From Methanosarcinaceae archaeon (GTDB taxonomy: Archaea; Halobacteriota; Methanosarcinia; Methanosarcinales; Methanosarcinaceae): a DNA stretch of 24,583 nucleotides. Made by a program: the position numbers and the translations under genes. Of this stretch, positions 16,178 to 23,551 are shown piece after piece. Under the pieces are notes generated by a model. It had not been told where the DNA came from. It searched no databases and worked only from the letters and a program-made list of their open reading frames with translations. How positions within the stretch are numbered: the first letter of the stretch is position 1; each line of letters begins with the position of its first letter. The stretch is taken from contig JAUVET010000001.1 of NCBI GenBank assembly GCA_030594665.1, forward strand, positions 1 through 24,583. Reading direction: 5' to 3'.

Positions 16178-17071
16178 ATGGAACTTAATGGAGTAGAGAT
16201 AGAAGATACATATGCAGAAGCGTTCCCTATTAAAGTGGCACGGGTATTGATCACAGCAGCAACAAAGCATTGGGCACAAGTGGCTGCACAGGAAGCAACA
16301 GGATTTGGTACGTCAGTTATCATGTGCCCTGCAGAAGCCGGTATTGAGAAGTTCGTTAACGGCGATGAGACACCTGACGGTAGACCCGGTGTGTATATCC
16401 AGATATGCACGTTTGGTTACAAAGCACTCGAAACACAGGTACTTGAGCGTGTGGGACAGTGCATTTTAACAGCACCTACAACTGCTGTGTTCAACGGTCT
16501 TCCTGACGCTGAGAAACAGTTTGATACAGGTTTCAAACTCAAGTTCTTTGCAGACGGTACAGAGTCCGAGACAGAGATCGCAGGTAGGAAGATGTACAGG
16601 GTTCCTATGATGGAAGGCGATTTCTTAGTCGAGCACTCTATCGGAGCAGTGGAAGGAGTAGCAGGCGGCAATTTCTTTATGCTCGCAGACAGCCAGATGA
16701 GCGGTCTTGCGGCAGCAGAGGTTGCAGTTGATGCGATCCAGCAACTTGAAGGTTCGATCACACCGTTCCCTGGTGGAATTGTTTCAAGCGGATCAAAGCC
16801 GGGAGCTAACAAGTACAAGTTCTTAAAAGCAACCGCGAACGAGAAATTCTGCCCATCGATCAAGGACCAGATCGAAGGCACCGAGATACCCGCAGATGTC
16901 AATGCTGTGTATGAAATCGTTATCAATGGTATAAGCGTTGATGCAGTCGGAAAGGCAACAGCAGCAGGTATCAAGGCAGCCGTGACAATTCCTGGTGTGA
17001 AGTCGATCACAGCAGGAAACTACGGCGGAACTCTTGGACCACACAAGTTTAATTTACACGACCTTTTGTAA
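16178..17071 (+). CDS. ftr: formylmethanofuran--tetrahydromethanopterin N-formyltransferase
   Basis: A 297-residue cytoplasmic enzyme that moves the formyl group between formylmethanofuran and tetrahydromethanopterin/tetrahydrosarcinapterin. It acts in the C1 trunk of methanogenesis, or in reverse for methane or methyl oxidation. It matches Ftr end to end: [137 protein letters not shown] and the C-terminal [17 protein letters not shown]. Length is normal for the family. Codon choice looks smoother and more GC-rich than in the eCIS genes, as expected for a highly expressed gene. It is monocistronic: its own RBS lies upstream and an intrinsic terminator is built into its 3' end. Confidence 0.97.
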   Translation: MELNGVEIEDTYAEAFPIKVARVLITAATKHWAQVAAQEATGFGTSVIMCPAEAGIEKFVNGDETPDGRPGVYIQICTFGYKALETQVLERVGQCILTAPTTAVFNGLPDAEKQFDTGFKLKFFADGTESETEIAGRKMYRVPMMEGDFLVEHSIGAVEGVAGGNFFMLADSQMSGLAAAEVAVDAIQQLEGSITPFPGGIVSSGSKPGANKYKFLKATANEKFCPSIKDQIEGTEIPADVNAVYEIVINGISVDAVGKATAAGIKAAVTIPGVKSITAGNYGGTLGPHKFNLHDLL

Positions 17072-17095
17072 GGTCGTTCTTTTTTTCTTTTTTTT
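17058..17095 (+). terminator. hairpin plus U-tract terminator embedded in the ftr stop region
   Basis: ACGACCTT (17058-17065) and AAGGTCGT (17070-17077) form a perfect 8-bp stem with a TTGT loop, followed at once by tctttttttctttttttt and further T runs to about 17120. The stem includes the last ftr codons and the stop TAA (17069-17071). Archaeal terminators usually need only the U-tract; this one also has a bacterial-style hairpin. Confidence 0.8.
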
Positions 17096-17125
17096 GGTTT
17101 TTTTGTTGTTTTTTGATTTTGTTTC

Positions 17126-17403
17126 TTTGTATCTGTTTAGCCGGTGCACCGTTGTGTTGTAGTGCAAGCGGTTTAACGAGTTCAGGATAAAAACAGTGCT
17201 ACCACACGCGCATAGCGCGGCACTGTCCTCCACTACTACCTTGCATACACCGGAATTTCAATCACTTTCAGCGCATCTGTGTTTGCACGAATTACTCAGG
17301 ATGTAGGAACTGCATATTTTACGAATGTGGCCGAGTAGTAGTAGTGGAACGCGCCGCCTGCGGCGGCTTAACTCGGCGTCAAAAATCGCTAAACAGATAC
17401 AAA
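17126..17403. repeat. 278-bp MITE-like element with 16-bp terminal inverted repeats (dispersed repeat copy 2)
   Basis: tttgtatctgtttagc (17126-17141) is the exact reverse complement of 17388-17403. Inside, ccactactac (17230-17239) pairs with gtagtagtgg (17338-17347). A GCCGCC-TGC-GGCGGC hairpin lies at 17353-17367, and CGCGC-ATA-GCGCG at 17207-17219. The left 100 bp match the repeat at 11737-11841. No ORF of note lies inside. These traits fit a non-autonomous mobile element or a structured intergenic repeat. A target-site duplication was not apparent by eye. Confidence 0.65.
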
Positions 17404-17483
17404 ACTTGAAAGAAATACTGAAAAATTTGATTCAGTGAGCAAATCAGTTCGTAGTGGCCACGAAAAATGATGTAATTGGTGCT

Positions 17484-17507
17484 TAAAAAAAGAAAAAGGA
17501 AAAAATT
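17484..17507 (-). terminator. T-rich terminator of the PKD protein gene
   Basis: Reading the minus strand, the stop codon (17513-17515) is followed within a few bases by a long pyrimidine run (plus strand cttaaaaaaagaaaaaggaaaaaa), which is the usual archaeal U-tract terminator. No strong hairpin precedes it. Confidence 0.55.
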
Positions 17508-17512
17508 GGAAT

Positions 17513-18805
17513 TTAATCGCGGCGCTTCAGTCCGATAATTCCAACAATTCCAAGTAATCCGATAAGACCCATTATCCCCGCTGGCGTCAGGGCTGGAACC
17601 TCATGATCATTCCCATTTTGTCTTACTGTTACTGTAACCTCATCAGTGGCAGGGCAGTTGTGCGCATCTAACACATTTAGGATTGCTGTGGTATCTTCAC
17701 TTACGAAGACTGTGTGCGCTGTGGGCTGCTGTCCTGATGGAACTGTTTCCGTCGCGTAAGTAGTGTCACCTATAGTCCATGTGCAGTTGTATGGTGGAGT
17801 ACCGCCACTGACCGTTGCACTGAATGTCACATCTCCTCCGGGTTCATAGACTGAGGAGGGCTGGGCACTTACACTTGCAGTCGGGTGTTCATACACCTCC
17901 ACATCAGTAGTATTCGAGCAACTGATTCCAAAGTCATCGGTAACCGTCAGAGTGGCTGTGTATGTACCAACTTCATCATAATGGTGGCTCACTGTTTCTC
18001 CGATGCCAGTGTTTCCATCGCCAAAGCTCCATTCATACATGACTATCGTGCCGTCTGGATCATAAGAGCCAGAGCCGTCAAACTCCGTGTCGGTACATTT
18101 GCAGACATTGGTTCCAACTGGCACTGCCACTGGTGGTTCATTCACAGCAAGTGGACCTACTGAATCTTCGGAACAGTAATCATTAGCACTTCCACATCTC
18201 GCTAGCAGCACAGTAATAGACTTATCACAATCCCCAAAACCTGTAAGATTGTGTGCTGGCCAGATGCTCACCTCCACCACACTGTCGTTGTATGGTGGTG
18301 ACAATTCTCCTCCTATGGAGTGCTCTGTGATGAAATTTGCTGTATGGTTCACAGTTCCAGACTTCACAAAGATGTTGTCTTCAGTGTAGATCACTCTGTA
18401 ATCCTCTGTTCCATCTCCTGTTACGTCCAGCAATACCATGAAATTACCAACACTCACTTCAAAGGCATCACCGATTGCTCTACTATAATTGGTACAATTA
18501 TTTGGGTCACCATCCCCGTCCGTATCTCCTGGAACACCGGTTGTATTGATTTTGAAGTAGAGTGCATCTGTCGAAGCTTCGTAGTATATGGCGAATTTAG
18601 TCATTTCGTACCCAGAATCCCAGTTAATATAGTAATCTGGACCACCAGGTGGTGTGACATAGATGTCATAGGCAGGATCTTCGATGCTTTTCACACCTAG
18701 CAAGTCTATCCAGTCGCTTTCATCACCATCCACGGTTATTGCCATTGCTGCAGGAATTGACGATACCATCATCAATACTGCACATAATATTATCAATTTT
18801 CTCAT
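17513..18805 (-). CDS. secreted PKD-domain surface protein with VPxxxP-type C-terminal sorting tail
   Basis: A 430-residue exported protein. Residues 1-22 are a signal peptide ([20 protein letters not shown]). Residues about 23-215 form a beta-rich domain starting [13 protein letters not shown], which resembles a carbohydrate-binding/DOMON-like surface module. It contains the calcium-loop-like [11 protein letters not shown] and several N-x-S/T sites. Residues about 222-308 are a PKD domain ([26 protein letters not shown] ... [17 protein letters not shown], written here in parts). Residues about 310-395 are a second Ig-like domain. The tail is VPALTP, a hydrophobic helix and KRRD, matching the VPxxxP-CTERM archaeosortase-type signal, so the protein is probably lipid-anchored after cleavage. 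Ten or so cysteines suggest disulfides. The start has SD ggag at about 18814-18820 on the minus strand. Confidence 0.85.
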   Translation of the reverse strand: MRKLIILCAVLMMVSSIPAAMAITVDGDESDWIDLLGVKSIEDPAYDIYVTPPGGPDYYINWDSGYEMTKFAIYYEASTDALYFKINTTGVPGDTDGDGDPNNCTNYSRAIGDAFEVSVGNFMVLLDVTGDGTEDYRVIYTEDNIFVKSGTVNHTANFITEHSIGGELSPPYNDSVVEVSIWPAHNLTGFGDCDKSITVLLARCGSANDYCSEDSVGPLAVNEPPVAVPVGTNVCKCTDTEFDGSGSYDPDGTIVMYEWSFGDGNTGIGETVSHHYDEVGTYTATLTVTDDFGISCSNTTDVEVYEHPTASVSAQPSSVYEPGGDVTFSATVSGGTPPYNCTWTIGDTTYATETVPSGQQPTAHTVFVSEDTTAILNVLDAHNCPATDEVTVTVRQNGNDHEVPALTPAGIMGLIGLLGIVGIIGLKRRD

Positions 18806-18853
18806 TCATACCATCTCCCTATTCTCCATTATTTCCCCCATTTTGATTATGGG

Positions 18854-18863
18854 ATTTTATAAG
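18854..18863 (-). promoter_or_regulatory. TATA box of the PKD protein gene
   Basis: On the minus strand cttataaaat lies about 49-58 nt before the ATG. Initiation about 25 nt downstream gives a leader of roughly 25 nt that contains the SD (gggagat). Confidence 0.5.
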
Positions 18864-18986
18864 TATTTGTTTGAACACTTATATTTGTTTACGAAACATT
18901 GTTTAGAATCAAATATCAGAAAGTTAATTTTTATTTTAGGTTTCTTCCAAAATAGAGTTATTCCAGTGAAGATGGAACAAAATTTC

Positions 18987-19047
18987 ACCGCAGAGAACGC
19001 AGAGTTGTTAATTGGATTGTACAACTCCTCTCCGTATTCTCTGAGGT
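18987..19047. repeat. long imperfect hairpin, intergenic palindromic repeat
   Basis: The left arm is accgcagagaacgcagag followed by ttgt (18987-19008). The right arm is acaactc, ctctccg, tattctctgaggt (19021-19047). The inner 7 bp (GAGTTGT/ACAACTC) are perfect with a 12-nt loop; the outer part pairs with a few mismatches. The 'accgcagagaacgcagag' style is a common intergenic repeat in genomes of this kind (recalled). Confidence 0.6.
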
Positions 19048-19074
19048 TTGCTTTCTTGTAATTGCGCCAATGAA

Positions 19075-19149
19075 AACTATCGAACCTTGATTGACGAACG
19101 ACTCTATCTTCCTGAAGACCGGGCGTATCCCCTTCAAATTGAATGGTAA
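19075..19149 (+). pseudogene. possible transposase relic (DDE, IS701-like)
   Basis: The plus frame reads NYRTLIDERLYLPEDRAYP and runs into a stop at 19147-19149. 'LIDxxLYLPE' is a recognisable motif of IS701-like DDE transposases, but only about 24 codons remain, with no start and no flanking homology. The neighbouring hairpins support a history of insertion. It could be chance. Confidence 0.3.
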
Positions 19150-19178
19150 TTGATTATAGTTACAGTGCCGGAATTTTG

Positions 19179-19233
19179 AGACACGGATTACACTAATTGA
19201 TAGTGGTTGTGAAAATCAGTGGAACCTGAGTCT
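19179..19233. repeat. second imperfect intergenic hairpin
   Basis: agacacggattacactaatt (19179-19198) pairs imperfectly with aatcagtggaacctgagtct (19214-19233), about 16 of 20 positions allowing one gap, with a 15-nt loop. The 'acacggattacact' wording resembles a widespread bacterial/archaeal intergenic palindrome. It lies just beyond the 3' end of the SpoIIM-like gene and could stop or stabilise its transcript. Confidence 0.5.
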
Positions 19234-19242
19234 ACATTGATC

Positions 19243-19848
19243 TTAAATCCCAATCCCTGTAACCGCCGCAACAACAAATGGTGTTACAAAAGTCTCAACC
19301 ACAGCCGCAACAAAAAGCAGCGGTACCACCCTGTAAAAATAGAATCTCACCCCGCGCGAGAACTCTGTTTTAATATCAACAGACTGTCCTTTAATAGAGC
19401 TAAACAGCAAATACCCCATCTTCAATCCGATCGCAGCAGATATGAATACCATCGGGAGCTCAAGAATGCCATGCGGCAGGATGGCTGACAGGACATACAG
19501 CAATCCGTTCTCATCTGATATGACGTACACAACAACACCGATGATGTAGCCGTTGTATGCGATGAAAAGAAGCGGAATTATGCCAAAACCGATTCCAAGC
19601 ATAAGGATGATCAGGCTTTTAATAGCGTTATTAAAGAAAATAAATAGCATGATCCCGATTGGCGAGAGGTCCTTGATGATATCGAACAGTTCACTTACAT
19701 CATCTAATGACTGCATAGCATATTCGGGATTCATTGAAGAATGAAAAAACCCTGCTGCCGTTGACAAAAAAAACACTAACGTGATGACAAAAAAATGGAT
19801 TTTGATATCCTTAAGGTAACTCAGGTCATTCTCATATTTTTCGTTCAT
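19243..19848 (-). CDS. SpoIIM/DUF95 family integral membrane protein
   Basis: About 201 residues, a member of the 'stage II sporulation protein M' superfamily, which archaea use for unrelated and unknown membrane roles. Family marks seen are NNAIKSLIILMLGIGFGI with its conserved NN, IAYNGYIIGVVVYVI with the NG, and LPHGILELPMVFISAAIGLKMG with the LPHGxxELP box. Five hydrophobic helices span the protein. A TTG start at 19863 is possible (it would overlap DUF63 by 11 nt). ATG 19848 lies 4 nt after the DUF63 stop and gives the usual N-terminus MNEKYENDL; neither has a strong SD. Co-directional and adjacent to DUF63, so probably one operon. Confidence 0.82.
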   Translation of the reverse strand: MNEKYENDLSYLKDIKIHFFVITLVFFLSTAAGFFHSSMNPEYAMQSLDDVSELFDIIKDLSPIGIMLFIFFNNAIKSLIILMLGIGFGIIPLLFIAYNGYIIGVVVYVISDENGLLYVLSAILPHGILELPMVFISAAIGLKMGYLLFSSIKGQSVDIKTEFSRGVRFYFYRVVPLLFVAAVVETFVTPFVVAAVTGIGI

Positions 19849-19852
19849 GGAT

Positions 19853-20704
19853 TTATGTACCAAGTGTCATTCTAATCGTATTCCTGAATGCCGGTGCCAG
19901 TCCCAATATAATAATAACCATCTTAACAAGTGTTCGAAGTGTCCGTAACTCATCATCCTCATTGAACTGTGTGTCAAGAACATACAACACCGGCACAAAT
20001 ATCATGAGCTTTAGAGGGAACATAACAAATGCCGTACCTGTAAGGTCAATAAGATACGATGGCACAACATGTTTTTCATAATATCCGAGCATGTCAATAC
20101 CAACAATCGTGGAAGACGCATCCAACAGGTGTGCGAACACAATTGATAAGTTCAACTTGCCGGATAAAAGTTTATATCCACCGTATTTCGATGCCTTATA
20201 GATCAAAAATGTCAGCACGGTCGCAGCACCTACAATAAGTATAGGTACAGTTGGTTGAACAATATCTTCAATACATAACAGAACAACAACATTGACACCA
20301 GTCCACAAAATTCCCATGGCAGCAAATGCTGTACGATAATCCTCAACTTTTCCCATCCTTTGCATCCATTTTGAAACTGCGAGACAAAGTACTGTAACGG
20401 AAAACACCGCAAAATAGATGTTAGGTGTAACGAACAGGTGCTGAATCGGGGATTTGAAAAATCCCGCGTCTCTTATAACACGAAGTGATGAACCGGCAAG
20501 AACAAAAGGGATAACTGAAAGTATAAATTTATCGTCAATGGTAACTTTCATGCGATTTAACAGTTTCATAACGCCAAAAATACATACGCCCAAGACAAGT
20601 GCCCACGTTATTGTATTAAATATGTTGTACCCTTCATCATAGAGAATTGGGTCTATATAGTAGGTGCTGATAAATTGCGAAATTTTATCTATGACTGATG
20701 ACAT
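19853..20704 (-). CDS. DUF63 family archaeal membrane protein
   Basis: A 283-residue multi-spanning protein matching the archaeal-only DUF63 family, of unknown function. Typical features are the start MSSVIDKISQFISTYYIDPI, GYNIFNTITWALVLGV, FVLAGSSLRVIRDAG (conserved GSSLRxxxD), FAHLLDASSTIVGID (HxxDASST, a strongly conserved polar motif inside a membrane helix) and FPLKLMIFVPVLYVLD. The charged DAS/GSSxR motifs in the membrane suggest catalysis or transport, but no activity is known to me. It has SD gaggt 4-8 nt before its ATG. It is read divergently from egsA across a 137-nt spacer and precedes the SpoIIM-like gene. Confidence 0.85.
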   Translation of the reverse strand: MSSVIDKISQFISTYYIDPILYDEGYNIFNTITWALVLGVCIFGVMKLLNRMKVTIDDKFILSVIPFVLAGSSLRVIRDAGFFKSPIQHLFVTPNIYFAVFSVTVLCLAVSKWMQRMGKVEDYRTAFAAMGILWTGVNVVVLLCIEDIVQPTVPILIVGAATVLTFLIYKASKYGGYKLLSGKLNLSIVFAHLLDASSTIVGIDMLGYYEKHVVPSYLIDLTGTAFVMFPLKLMIFVPVLYVLDTQFNEDDELRTLRTLVKMVIIILGLAPAFRNTIRMTLGT

Positions 20705-20752
20705 TATTACCTCTGTTCAGTATACATAAGTGACATGAAGTTGAATATTCGG

Positions 20753-20791
20753 ATAGGGAATTTCGATAGGGAATTTCGACAGAAAATCTCG
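20753..20791. repeat. three 13-bp direct repeats between DUF63 and egsA
   Basis: atagggaatttcg occurs twice in perfect tandem (20753-20765, 20766-20778), followed by a degenerate third unit acagaaaatctcg (20779-20791). They lie in the middle of the divergent promoter region, about 50 nt upstream of either start, and could be binding sites for a regulator of both directions. Confidence 0.7.
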
Positions 20792-20807
20792 ATAGTGTTT
20801 AATTACA

Positions 20808-20823
20808 ATTATATTATAAAAAT
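20808..20823 (+). promoter_or_regulatory. TATA region of egsA
   Basis: The sequence attatattataaaaat just upstream of egsA gives overlapping TATA-like words. Initiation 25-27 nt after them falls about 0-8 nt before ATG 20842, so the egsA transcript is probably leaderless or nearly so. The aggt at 20832-20835 is a weak SD at best. Confidence 0.5.
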
Positions 20824-20841
20824 TCGTATGCAGGTATAAGT

Positions 20842-21915
20842 ATGATCTTAACACCAAATGGATACAGGGAATCAAAATGGATGCAACTTCCACGATACAT
20901 AGTAACCGGGCATGGGACAATAAATATGGTTACGGATGTCTGCAGGAAATTAAATCTATCTGATGGTGCATTGATCATAACAGGCAAGTACACCAAGAAG
21001 ATTGCCGGGGATGTTGTATATAATTATATTGAAGATGAGGGTAACATTGTTGATATAGAGGTTGCAACTGTTTCGTCAATGGGTGAAGTAAAGCGGATCA
21101 AAGAACTTGCATCGAAAAATGATACTAAATATATGCTGGGAGTTGGAAGCGGAACTTCAATTGATGTCGCAAAGCTTGCATCAACTGAACTTGGCCTGCC
21201 ATTTATAAGTGTACCTACAGCAGCATCGCATGATGGCATTGTATCTTCACGGGCATCGATCACACACGACGGAAAATCAACATCCTTCACGGCGAATTCT
21301 CCAATGGCAGTTGTGGCTGATACCGAAATAATTGCTGATGCGCCGTATCATCTTCTTGCATCAGGCTGTGGTGATATCATATCTAACTATACGGCAGTTC
21401 TTGATTGGGAACTGGCATCCCGTCTTAGAAATGAATCGTTTAGCGAATACGCTGCCGCACTTTCCAGAATGACAGCAAAGATATTGGTAGATTCGGCAGA
21501 GCTGATAAAACCCGATCTTGAAAGTTCTGCAAGAATGGTTGTAAAGGCACTCGTATCAAGCGGGGTTGCAATGAGTATTGCAGGTTCGACACGACCGGCT
21601 TCAGGTTCTGAACATATGTTCAGTCACGCATTAAATCAGGTTGCACCTATCCCTGCCCTACATGGTGAACAATGTGGTGTAGGAGCGATTATGATGATGT
21701 ATCTGCATGGTGGTGATTGGAAGAGTATAAGGGGTGCGTTAAAGACCATACGTGCGCCAATAAATGCCGATCAACTTGGCATTGAAGATAAGTATATATT
21801 AGAGGCGCTTGTTCTTGCACACACGATTCGCCCCGAGCGATATACAATTCTTGGCACAGGTCTGAGTCCTGATGCTGCAGAGAATATCGCGAGAATAACG
21901 AAGGTAATTGCATAG
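20842..21915 (+). CDS. egsA: sn-glycerol-1-phosphate dehydrogenase [NAD(P)+]
   Basis: A 357-residue cytoplasmic enzyme that reduces dihydroxyacetone phosphate to sn-glycerol 1-phosphate, the step that gives archaeal ether lipids their stereochemistry. It belongs to the iron/zinc-dependent polyol dehydrogenase fold. Visible elements are [12 protein letters not shown] near the N-terminus, the dinucleotide loop [12 protein letters not shown] (residues 100-111), [19 protein letters not shown] (121-139), and the metal ligands D178 (ASGCGD), H258 (SGSEHMFSH) and H274 (LHGEQCGVG). Length is typical of the family and all key residues are intact. Essential in archaea. It stands alone with DUF63 divergent upstream. 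Confidence 0.96.
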   Translation: MILTPNGYRESKWMQLPRYIVTGHGTINMVTDVCRKLNLSDGALIITGKYTKKIAGDVVYNYIEDEGNIVDIEVATVSSMGEVKRIKELASKNDTKYMLGVGSGTSIDVAKLASTELGLPFISVPTAASHDGIVSSRASITHDGKSTSFTANSPMAVVADTEIIADAPYHLLASGCGDIISNYTAVLDWELASRLRNESFSEYAAALSRMTAKILVDSAELIKPDLESSARMVVKALVSSGVAMSIAGSTRPASGSEHMFSHALNQVAPIPALHGEQCGVGAIMMMYLHGGDWKSIRGALKTIRAPINADQLGIEDKYILEALVLAHTIRPERYTILGTGLSPDAAENIARITKVIA

Positions 21916-22017
21916 GTTTGAATTTATAACATTTATTTGATATTCATATAATGTTCATTAATACTTACATAATAATTACATAATAGTTATATAATAATTA
22001 TACATGTTCAAGGTGAT
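21916..22017 (+). promoter_or_regulatory. AT-rich upstream region and RBS of the UPF0179 gene
   Basis: A spacer of about 100 nt made almost only of A and T, with several TATA-like words (tttataac near 21924, catataat near 21946, ttatataat at 21987-21995) and partial repeats of 'cataataattacataata'. aggtgat at 22011-22017 is a strong SD, 3 nt before ATG 22021. Which TATA is used cannot be decided by eye; those upstream leave the SD in the transcript. Confidence 0.45.
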
Positions 22018-22020
22018 AAG

Positions 22021-22470
22021 ATGGCTGATAGCGATACTATAATTACACTTGTTGGATCCCGGCTTGCAAATGAAGGGATGAGCTTTACATTCGTGGGTGA
22101 AACTCCTGATTGCGGTAAATGTAACCTGAAGAGCACATGCATGAACCTCGAAAAAGGGCGCATATATACGATCACAAATGTACGAAGTACAACTATACAT
22201 GATTGTGTGGTACATGATGGTGGTGTGATAGCAGTTGATGTTAATATAGCACCTGTGACATGTTCGATGGATCCAAGGAAAGCAGTTGAAGGTGCAAAGA
22301 CACGGTATGATTCCCCGGCATGTGATGAGGTTGAATGTGGTATGTATGATATATGCCATCCCAAAGGTGTCAAGAACGGGGATAAATGCACGATCGTAAA
22401 GGTTATCGGTAATCTCGACGAAGAATGTATATTGGGATATTCTCTCAAGAAAGTTGAAATTGCAATGTAA
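22021..22470 (+). CDS. UPF0179 family cysteine-rich protein
   Basis: A 149-residue protein of the archaeal UPF0179 family, function unknown. It contains ten cysteines, several clustered as C31-x2-C34-x5-C40 (TPDCGKCNLKSTCMNL) and C101-x4-C106-x5-C112 (PACDEVECGMYDICHPKG), with others at 62, 81, 123 and 136. The two C-x(2-4)-C-x5-C groups look like a metal or Fe-S cluster site. The N-terminal VGSRLANEGMSFTFVG and the KKVEIAM end fit the family. Length is as expected. It follows egsA but with its own upstream region. Confidence 0.88.
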   Translation: MADSDTIITLVGSRLANEGMSFTFVGETPDCGKCNLKSTCMNLEKGRIYTITNVRSTTIHDCVVHDGGVIAVDVNIAPVTCSMDPRKAVEGAKTRYDSPACDEVECGMYDICHPKGVKNGDKCTIVKVIGNLDEECILGYSLKKVEIAM

Positions 22471-22508
22471 TTTCGATTTGGGAGTTGATTTTTCTCGTCG
22501 TATATGAG

Positions 22509-22549
22509 GTATATATATACTATAAATATATATTATAAATATATAAATA
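22509..22549. repeat. AT-only repetitive tract
   Basis: A palindrome gtatatatatac (22509-22520) followed by repeats of tataaatata. It lies in a 198-nt spacer between UPF0179 and DUF2150. It may give TATA boxes or a bendable upstream region for DUF2150. No SD better than ggggta about 6 nt before ATG 22669 is visible. Confidence 0.5.
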
Positions 22550-22668
22550 CACAGAGCGGGTTAATTTGACATGGTGGAGATTTTTCCCGACGAATATCTT
22601 TTAGTACTAAAAAATTAATATTCAATTGGTAACATTTGAAACATTGAAATCAATAATGGGGTAAACAA

Positions 22669-23280
22669 ATGCCTGCTATGGTTGAAGAACAAATTGATCA
22701 TGAATTTTATACACCGGAACGCTGGAACAATTGGATAAAGCAGGTTCAAGAATGTGGTTTTGAATTGACCGGATCTAATGAACCTTCCGAAAAAGAGAGC
22801 GAAGTGTTTGTTAACATGGAAGATGACATCATCCTTGCATGCTTGAAGATAATCGCAAAATTTGACAGGAAAGTATTGTCAGGTGAAAGTGCACTTAGTG
22901 CAGTCGCAAATCTTCGGGACATTGTACTTGCTGAAATTGAACCTATATCTGAAGATATCGATCTCATGATCGATTCACTCCAGACTTCACTTATGGGTGG
23001 AATTGCCGCATGTGAGTGCTATATCGAAGGCGATTTCGAGCCTAAACCAAAGATGAAAGATCTGATAAGATCTGCAATTGATGCGGAAGCTGCAGATGAT
23101 GTTCAAATTGCTATGGGCTATGTTGCCCAGATCGGTGCTGCTGTAATTGGCGGCAAGAAGATACCAAAAAAAGCATTGGAAGATATTCCATACGGTTTTG
23201 TAGCAGAATGGCTTGATGGTATTGAATCGATCACAGCTGCTATGGTTGGGGCAACTAGTTACAAAAAAGATGATGACTGA
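22669..23280 (+). CDS. DUF2150 family archaeal protein
   Basis: A 203-residue soluble, acidic, mainly helical protein. The FYTPERWNNWIKQVQECGF start and DIILACLKIIAKFDRKVLSGE, SLQTSLMGGIAACECYIEG, and MGYVAQIGAAVIGGKKIPKKALEDIPYGFVAEWLDG are what I recognise as DUF2150, found in methanogens and relatives with no known activity. (Segments are given here in parts.) It ends in a polar SYKKDDD tail. No membrane helix or metal motif is seen. Confidence 0.8.
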   Translation: MPAMVEEQIDHEFYTPERWNNWIKQVQECGFELTGSNEPSEKESEVFVNMEDDIILACLKIIAKFDRKVLSGESALSAVANLRDIVLAEIEPISEDIDLMIDSLQTSLMGGIAACECYIEGDFEPKPKMKDLIRSAIDAEAADDVQIAMGYVAQIGAAVIGGKKIPKKALEDIPYGFVAEWLDGIESITAAMVGATSYKKDDD

Positions 23281-23551
23281 AGTTTGGGATATCGAATCGT
23301 ATCCGAAACCCCTGCTCTTTTATTATTTGTATATTTTTAATCAAGTTATTTCAATATGTAAATATCATATTCAAATGCAACTATAATTCTGTGTATTTTA
23401 CGTTTATGCTTCAGGCATGAGGTAATGTTTAAGTAAGAATGTAACTAAATCACATTGTGGGGATGTCTAAAACATCTTTACAAAATAACATATGGTTTGG
23501 CATGGCAATAGTATTATCTGATCACTGAACGTTTACGAATAAGGAAACAAA
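23281..23551. other. 271-nt spacer, nothing recognised
   Basis: AT-rich spacer between DUF2150 and the broken ATPase gene. A weak pyrimidine stretch (ctgctcttttatta, about 23311-23325) could end DUF2150 transcription. No repeat, RNA gene or clear SD for the next ATG was seen. Confidence 0.5.

Noticed and set aside
16417..17010. Minus-strand frame of almost 200 codons inside ftr
   Set aside because: Shadow of the strongly biased ftr codons; the plus-strand product is unmistakable.
18320..19061. Plus-strand frames over the PKD gene 5' end and the following spacer
   Set aside because: They lie opposite the signal peptide and domain 1 of a clear gene. The spacer part overlaps the hairpin repeat, with no SD or family resemblance.
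20708..20800. Direct repeats considered as a CRISPR fragment
   Set aside because: Units are 13 bp, in direct tandem without spacers, and no cas gene is near.
22509..22549. AT-only palindromic tract considered as a replication origin
   Set aside because: No origin-recognition-box repeats and no orc1/cdc6 gene nearby; more simply an AT-rich promoter region.
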